In this document: in pieces, positions 58,133 to 64,000 of the stretch
Position numbering within the stretch: position 1 is the first letter of the stretch
How the letters are laid out: the number at the start of each line of letters is the position of its first letter
Source of the DNA: Atkinsonella hypoxylon
Taxonomy: Eukaryota; Ascomycota; Sordariomycetes; Hypocreales; Clavicipitaceae
Reading direction: 5' to 3'
Assembly: GCA_000729835.1 (NCBI GenBank)
Contig: JFHB01000022.1
Span: 186,001-250,000, forward strand
Length of the DNA stretch: 64,000 nt
The notes under the pieces: model-generated
Database searches by the model: none
Seen by the model: only the letters and a program-made list of their open reading frames with translations
What the model was told of the DNA's origin: nothing
Position numbers and translations under genes: made by a program

Positions 58133-59546
58133 TCAGTCTTGCTGCAAGTCATAACCTTCGGGTCTTTCTAGGCTGTTCAGGTCAAAGTATTTCGACAAGC
58201 CTATTGCGGAGGTTAGTACATGGGCCATGAGCACAATAGCTTTCGCTTCTTACAAGAATACGATTTCCAATCGAAGTTGTCTTTTGCTTTGCAAAGGCAT
58301 TTGAGGCGTGAGCGGCGCTCGGAGCTTGTTGGACAGTGAATAAATGGTGGATGGAAATATCCGATTTCATCAAAGAAGTGGATGTCTTTTTTATCGAGGA
58401 GGAGGCCGGCGGCGATCGAATGCACGGGCGCATCTCCCCAGCGTTCATGGAAAAACCCGCCATCATGGTCCAAGGAGTTGAAGAAATCCTGGTAGGCCTT
58501 GCTTCGTAGCCAATCCAGGCTTCCGACCTCAAAGTTCGACCACTAGTAAGGAAGTCAGTATCAGCAGGCATGTTTCTCTTGCAACTATGTGCGCAGATAT
58601 ATCCAAGAGAAGAGGAAAAAAAAAAAAACAAAAAAAAAAAAAGAACAAAAAGAACCGACTGGGACTTACAAAATGGCATCCGTTATAGGTTTCGCCTTTG
58701 TCATCGCTCAATATATCCATGCTATTCTGAGGGTGGATGTGTTCAGGATAGTTGGCAGTAAAGCTTTTGACGCTGTCCCACAGAGTGGGAATTGTTTCGC
58801 CGTATTCATGTAAGCTAAGCACAAAGCTATACTTTTTCCCCGAGTCATGTAGAACCCGGAAGGGATCCTGGGGTATATCACAGAAGAACTCGATCGATGG
58901 CTCCACCCGCCAGTAATATTGGTAGTTCAGCATCAACTCCTGGTGTTGGAAGAAACCAGATTGGAAGCGACACATGTGGCGGTAGCTGACGGAGCCTCCA
59001 TACGGCACTTTACTAGCCAGGTCTTCTCGCGATTTCTTGGCTTTCTCATGGTCTATCCAGTCTGGAACAGACCAGTGAGCGACGGGTATCTGCCCGAAAT
59101 GAGCCGTCCCGGACACCAGCGACGACGTCAATTTCTTAAAAGCGGCATCGAAGGGTTTATCATTGAGGAAGACCCAGTCATAGTGGAAATTCCTGTTGAA
59201 TCGATCTTCAACATGTCGAATAGATTTGGCAAGTTCCCATAGGTCAGAGTTCCTCGCCAGGGTCACGAAAGTGGCGTTGACACGAGGAGGATGGGAAGCC
59301 GGGGGTGGTATACTCCCTGCTTGTTGAAAGCTAGATGGCGGTATTTGGGAGTTTGGCGAGAGAACGCCAGGCCCCGGAGCCTGCAGTGGGGAGGTATTCC
59401 TTTCTAATAAGAAGATACTGAGGAGGAAAAGTGTCTAGATGCGTCCATGGAAAGGCATTAATTAGTCGACGTTGTGTGTGCGTATTGGAGCGACGGGAGC
59501 CTACCAAGATTGTACCACAAGGCAGCTTCCACTTGCGTGGAATCAT
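58133..59546 (-). CDS. GT15 alpha-1,2-mannosyltransferase (KRE2/MNT1 family)
   Basis: Golgi type II enzyme adding alpha-1,2-mannose from GDP-mannose to N- and O-glycans. Four exons, 59546-59505, 59434-58670, 58542-58254 and 58200-58133, with introns of 70, 127 and 53 bp, give 387 residues. Exon 1 ([14 protein letters not shown]) joins [10 protein letters not shown], making the short cytosolic tail and signal anchor. Family motifs follow: [79 protein letters not shown] spanning intron 2 (about 264-274) and [11 protein letters not shown]. The last exon ([12 protein letters not shown]) is found only by splicing at GTAAGA with branch TACTAAC. An in-frame upstream ATG in exon 1 is possible. Intron 2 is T-rich with a long poly-T run. 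Confidence 0.9.
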
Positions 59547-61541
59547 GGCATGGAGTATAATATCTTTTTGATGCTTTGACATTAGGGTGGTGAAGAACTG
59601 GGATCGAATATGTGAACATGAAAAGGAAAAGTCACAGTCTCGGGGTATATGTATTTGCATATACGTATATACAAAGTGGGTGAAGAGAGTTGGGAGGAGA
59701 TGCACGCGTGATTGGGACCGCGGCCAGCGTTAAATACACTCATGGAATTCCTAGGCGCACGATAGTCCGCGCATTGGGGCAGCCCGGTACCCGCCAGGTA
59801 ACAAGAAAGTCCAGGATGTGGGCCTCGATAGGTCTGCTGCAAGCAGACACGTATCTCGATTTTTCCCGATAATGGTGTTGGTCGACGATTCTGTGTTGGC
59901 GTTGGCGTATAAGTCGAGTGGTGGGTATCTAGGTACCTAGAACCTAGGTAGTCGCTTAGGTACTTAGGTACTTAGGTACTTGGTGCTCGCAGAGCTTTGA
60001 GAACGTTTCCGTCGCTCCACCTCCACCTCACTCCCACTCCCACCCTCTCACGTGTCAATTCTTCGGCAAGCGGCGAGAAATACGCACAGTACGGCGTAGC
60101 CGCAATGCCACAAATTCACACTGTCCTGATGCACATGCCATCCTGCACCGAAAAAATATGCCCCACTTGGATCTGAGATTAGCTTGAGTCTCTTCCCCGC
60201 AAGGGCGTGCCTTGGCCGACTTGCATTTGTCAGTCGAAGATTTAGTACATTTCATTAGCCAATGTGCATTGTGTGCTATCTGATAAGTACAGACAGGGTC
60301 GGTCTCTCATTCAAAGAATCTCCTTTTTTTCAAGCAGCACTCAAGCCTAGTACACTTGTAGTGCTCTGGACTATGACCGACACGGCTCTGTTCCACCACA
60401 CTAGAAGTTCACAGAGCGCGTCTGGCTTCGAATAAAGGCAGAAATCCAACGCTCAAGAAGTACAAAAATCGAATTGAAGCTGAAGTTCATTCCCAAGAAA
60501 TAAAATTACAGGGGGCTCGCACCACCAGCGGGGAATAAAGCTCCAGTGGTTGAGATATCTTCAGGCCAGAAAAGACGCGAAAGGAATTTCTACACCGATC
60601 ATGTGTATAGAACGCAGTATAGAACGCAGTGTAGGTCTGCAATATAGTTACATGCGTGTACATAAAGTTCACCTCTGACGCGTAGAGCCTGCCTCCTGCC
60701 TGTGCAGAATCCGCCCGAGCGAAGCTTGCCAGATCCATCGATGACACAATCACGAACCTTAATCCATCTTTACGAGCTGGAATCGCATTGCGACCCAAAG
60801 ACACGGACTAGTCCCTTGTTAGCTAGCATCGAAACCTCTAGTAACACAAAGTAGCACGCATCGCTCACCTTTACGAGCGTATCATGTACATGAGATGATC
60901 GTTGCATGTACTTTGGTTACAATTAGCGTGTAAATCAAGGTACCACCACAACTAGCTGTTGCTAAAACATTACTTTGCGGTGTGTGGAGTGTGAGAGATT
61001 GCAATGTCCTAAGTAGCGTGTCTGGATGCAACGCGGGGCGTTCGCGGGGGTTTCTTCTTCGTTTTCTTTAAGAATTTTCACGCTCCTAACTTTCGTCTTC
61101 TCTTGCAAACGTTTCCCTTCTTACTCGCATCGACACGCCAAATCGCTCCAATTGACTCTTCGCCGGACCACTCGTCGCTTGACACCATAGCTACTGTCAT
61201 TCTTGGCTCCCGACTTGGTTGCTCCGCTACAACGGCCAGATCCAATGGCCGACGTGGCTGCTTTTATGGATGGCCTCGACTAGCTGTTCTCATGTTGTTT
61301 AGGAGCCGAGGGCATGGGTCAATTGACAGAAGTCTTAGTTCTCGGTGAACCTTTGTGCTAGAGCGGGCGTATGTTCCGGATTGTTCAAATTTTTGATTTT
61401 GGGAGAGGAATCTGTGACCAAACTGGTGTGACCTACAGGTCAGACATAATACTGCTCTCATTTGTGTAGGTTTCTGTTTAAAACAAGGAATATTCCTTCT
61501 ACTCCTCACCGTTCTTGCTGAAATTCTGACTTGTAGCGCAT
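59547..61541. other. Intergenic upstream of the GT15 gene
   Basis: About 2 kb with no supported gene. GGTACCTA/TTAGGTACT repeats at 59928-59980. Short open frames only. Confidence 0.45.
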
Positions 61542-62640
61542 ATGACGTCTCGTACAGGTAACAAACCATTCTCTATCCACATCATATGCCATCCAATTAT
61601 CCAGCCCACGCGTATACTAATATCACCACCTCAGGCTCTTACTTGCTACCGTCCGGCTTGATCAACCTCAATTGGGTCAACTTTGTCGGGTCAAGCGTCG
61701 TCTCCCACGTCCTGAGTTTCTTTAAGGAGCCTATGAAAAGGGCTTAGATGCCACCCTAAGACCTTGTGTTAGGTCGCTGCCAGATCAACGTTGTTCTCCA
61801 TGCCGCTGTAAGTAGCCCCAAAGAAGTTAAGGCGAGCGTTTCTAAAGGTACAATGCTAGAAAGGGCACAAGAACAACCCAGATACTAAGTTAGCTTAAAG
61901 CACAAGGAGAGCAAAATTAGACTACCAGTCATGGCATGGCGTTTTCCACAGTGCCAAGGCCGCCCGTACCGCTCACAAGATTTTCAATAAACCGACCGTT
62001 AAGCACAAACTCCGGCTGCTTGCGGCGGGCTTTTGAGGCGGTCTAGAGATTTTATTCAAATACAACGTTGAAAAAGAGATCGCCCGATTCAACAAGTACC
62101 GTACGAAGCTCGCTCTATACTACGTCCATGCTGTTCAGTTCATGAAGGATGCGCAAGCAGAAATAGAAAAGTTCTGACTGAGGTTTCTAATGCGCAAATA
62201 CTGAGAATTGACTACGGAACTCTATATGTGCAAGTTTGAACACCGGTCTGGGTGGTATCACTACCGGTCTTGCAATCAAACTGACCAAGATTGAGTGAGT
62301 AGAAAACTTCCAAATCATAATAACGGTTGCATTTAATACCTTAGAAATATTTGCAGTAACGCCATAAGTGTTATGAGAGCTTATATAAGTGCTTCATTCT
62401 ATCGCGTTCAGTCATAGACTCACAGCACTATAAACTGCCGTGTTGGTAATGGGCCTTTCGAGACTGAAGATCTTGAAGAGGCAGGAACCAAATTGCGAGA
62501 AACTGGTACGTATTCTGACATAGCCAAAGATCTGAAAGAAGATCCAAAACTTGATGATCTCTCCGCCAGAGCGTAAATGGGGTGTAAAACACAGGACGAA
62601 AATGCCTCTGCGACCGGCTCGGTTTTGCCATACTTGCCAG
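61542..62640 (+). pseudogene. Broken gene of an unrecognised family
   Basis: A convincing start: exon 61542-61557 (MTSRT) joins 61635 onward across a 77-bp intron (donor GTAACA, branch TACTAAT, acceptor CCTCAG), giving GSYLLPSGLINLNWVNFVGSSVVSHVLSFFKEPMKRA and then a stop at about 61744. One base out of frame, coding continues (LDATLRPCVRSLPD). Further islands are KIFNKPTVKHKLRLLAAGF (about 61980), then, after a stop, EILFKYNVEKEIARFNKYRTKLALYYVHAVQFMKDAQAEIEKF (about 62050-62175), LNTGLGGITTGLAIKLTKIE (about 62240) and NGPFETEDLEEAGTKLRETGTYSDIAKDLKEDPKLDDLSARA (about 62450-62575). Their order and strand agree, so this was probably one gene, now interrupted, unless several introns were missed. 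I do not recognise the family. Confidence 0.4.
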
Positions 62641-64000
62641 CCGTGAAATAATACAGGCGCCTAAACTTGACCAAACTTGCAGTTCTAGATTCTTTTCCTG
62701 TTCTTGGAGTTTCTGTGTTAGAAGTCCCTGAGGGTCAAGAGCTGGACTACCCCCTGCTAATCTAGGCTACCTTAGCAATGCGACGTCGTTTACAAGGATT
62801 TCTAGGACTGGCAAAAGCCCACTGCCCATGCTAAGATCTTCGTGAATTGCGAAGCTCTCCCCCAAATAACTTTGCTCTTGGTCTGAAGCGCAGTATCCGA
62901 GTACTACGCCTCCTTTTACTATTAAATGTGTGACATGGCATGATCATGATTTATGCTCTCAGGTTAAATCGGTCCATCACGGGATGACACGATTACCCGA
63001 GCAGAGTTAAAAAAATAGAGTAGGGCTGCCGTACATACAAAACATCAATCAATTAATAAGGAAGCTTTCCAATCCTTTGCCGAGTAGCGTTTCGATACGA
63101 TATCGGCGTTAAGAACCCCTCTCAGTGTAATACAAGGTACACGAGGACAATTCGGTGTTAGCAAGCCGACGTTGAAGTGCCATCGTTGACGATTGGAGTT
63201 CACTAACCACCGGGAAACGGTCTCATTGCACCGAATGTGACGGGTTATGCTATGCAATGTCAGTGAAATACTCAAAACCACATTTGAATGATGCATTCAA
63301 AGTACCAAGCGCATGGCGCAGTCAGTGCGAGACTTGATATGTCTGTATGTTTAAACCAGGATAATAAGCGCCCCTAATTTTGGAGAAGACAGCCCTCGGT
63401 TTGCGACCAAACTCACGGTCGTCGAGATGGGGCTCTATAAGGGGGATGTTCTGTTAACGAAGAGGAACGAGGGTGAAGACGATATCTTTAGTAAGAATAA
63501 TGCAGAGATGTAATCCTTTGAAAAGAAACTTGGGATTTTTCCCCTACAAAGATCCTCCGCATAAGACGCTCAAAAGGCTGCCTTTATCTGCACACTCTTC
63601 GTAGACATCCAAACGAAATCGGCACTTGATGGTCCAAAGCGTTGAACCTTCGGCTGCTTTCCATTTTCTAAGCATGACATAGATTGGAGTGCTCCCAATC
63701 TAATCCAGCTAAAAACTGACTTCGTTAACCGAACCACGCCAAGTTGTATGGCCTCAGATCACACTAGTGAAGGCAGCGAAGTACCTTGTCGCGGTTAAGC
63801 TAAAGCCCAAAGCGGGCAACTTCTCGCGTTATATCGAGAGACATAACCGGTTAGAACAAGAAAAAATCGTACAGCACAATCAAAGGACGTGACATCCATC
63901 GCGTGCGTTGGCTTCAGTAGATCGGTACCTAGCGCAGCATGTGGTCGTGAACTCTGACGCCTCCTAGCATGGAGGACCTTCTTCCCCTTTCCTTCGCCCA
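62641..64000. other. Right-edge region with coding-like scraps
   Basis: A stretch at about 63379-63511 (+) reads FGEDSPRFATKLTVVEMGLYKGDVLLTKRNEGEDDIFSKNNAEM before a stop and looks protein-coding, but no family or neighbouring exons were found. Otherwise nothing supported. Confidence 0.35.

Noticed and set aside
1..64000. CRISPR array, prokaryotic operon signals or plasmid origin
   Set aside because: The genome is fungal. The tandem repeats seen are short simple repeats without spacers.

Overview
The window looks like nuclear DNA of a filamentous ascomycete, most likely a Sordariomycete and plausibly Hypocreales. Introns are short (about 50-130 bp) with GT...AG ends and CTAAC/CTGAC-type branch points. 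The housekeeping proteins read as typical fungal orthologues, promoters are pyrimidine-rich, and poly-A/T tracts and GGTACCTA-type simple repeats are scattered through the intergenic DNA. The order-level assignment is inferred from protein flavour alone.

Left block (0-24 kb), mostly housekeeping: a decayed Zn(II)2Cys6 zinc-cluster fragment (0.34 kb), nucleoporin SEH1 (+), acyl-CoA delta-9 desaturase OLE1 (-), a 988-residue kinase-like protein with altered catalytic motifs (-), mitochondrial Lon protease PIM1 (-), a small coiled-coil protein (+) and the importin KAP120/importin-11 (-). Several of these needed exon joining, which I did by reading splice sites.

Middle block (24-40 kb) is gene-poor and rich in repeats and relics. 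It holds two copies of a ~0.45-0.5 kb element with terminal inverted repeats, a Mutator-like MITE with long inverted repeats and a 9-bp target duplication, a small palindromic element, a LINE reverse-transcriptase fragment, a broken membrane-protein gene and an isolated zinc-cluster first exon. Embedded in this decay is an intact seven-exon UstYa/DUF3328-family gene (+, 33.2-34.4 kb). About 2.5 kb away, divergently oriented, is a two-exon gene for a 52-residue secreted peptide with one Lys-Arg site. This pair is the best candidate here for an undescribed system: a minimal dikaritin-like RiPP locus split by transposon insertions.

Right block (40-64 kb): DNA ligase IV DNL4 (+) convergent with uracil phosphoribosyltransferase FUR1 (-), a membrane-anchored paraoxonase-like esterase (-), tRNA-Arg(CCG) (-), an orphan serine-rich protein (+), a polytopic membrane protein with an LtaS/sulfatase-type domain (+) and a GT15 alpha-1,2-mannosyltransferase (-). 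The last 3 kb hold fragmented coding sequence of an unrecognised gene. Apart from the proposed peptide/UstYa pair, the neighbouring genes share no obvious pathway.
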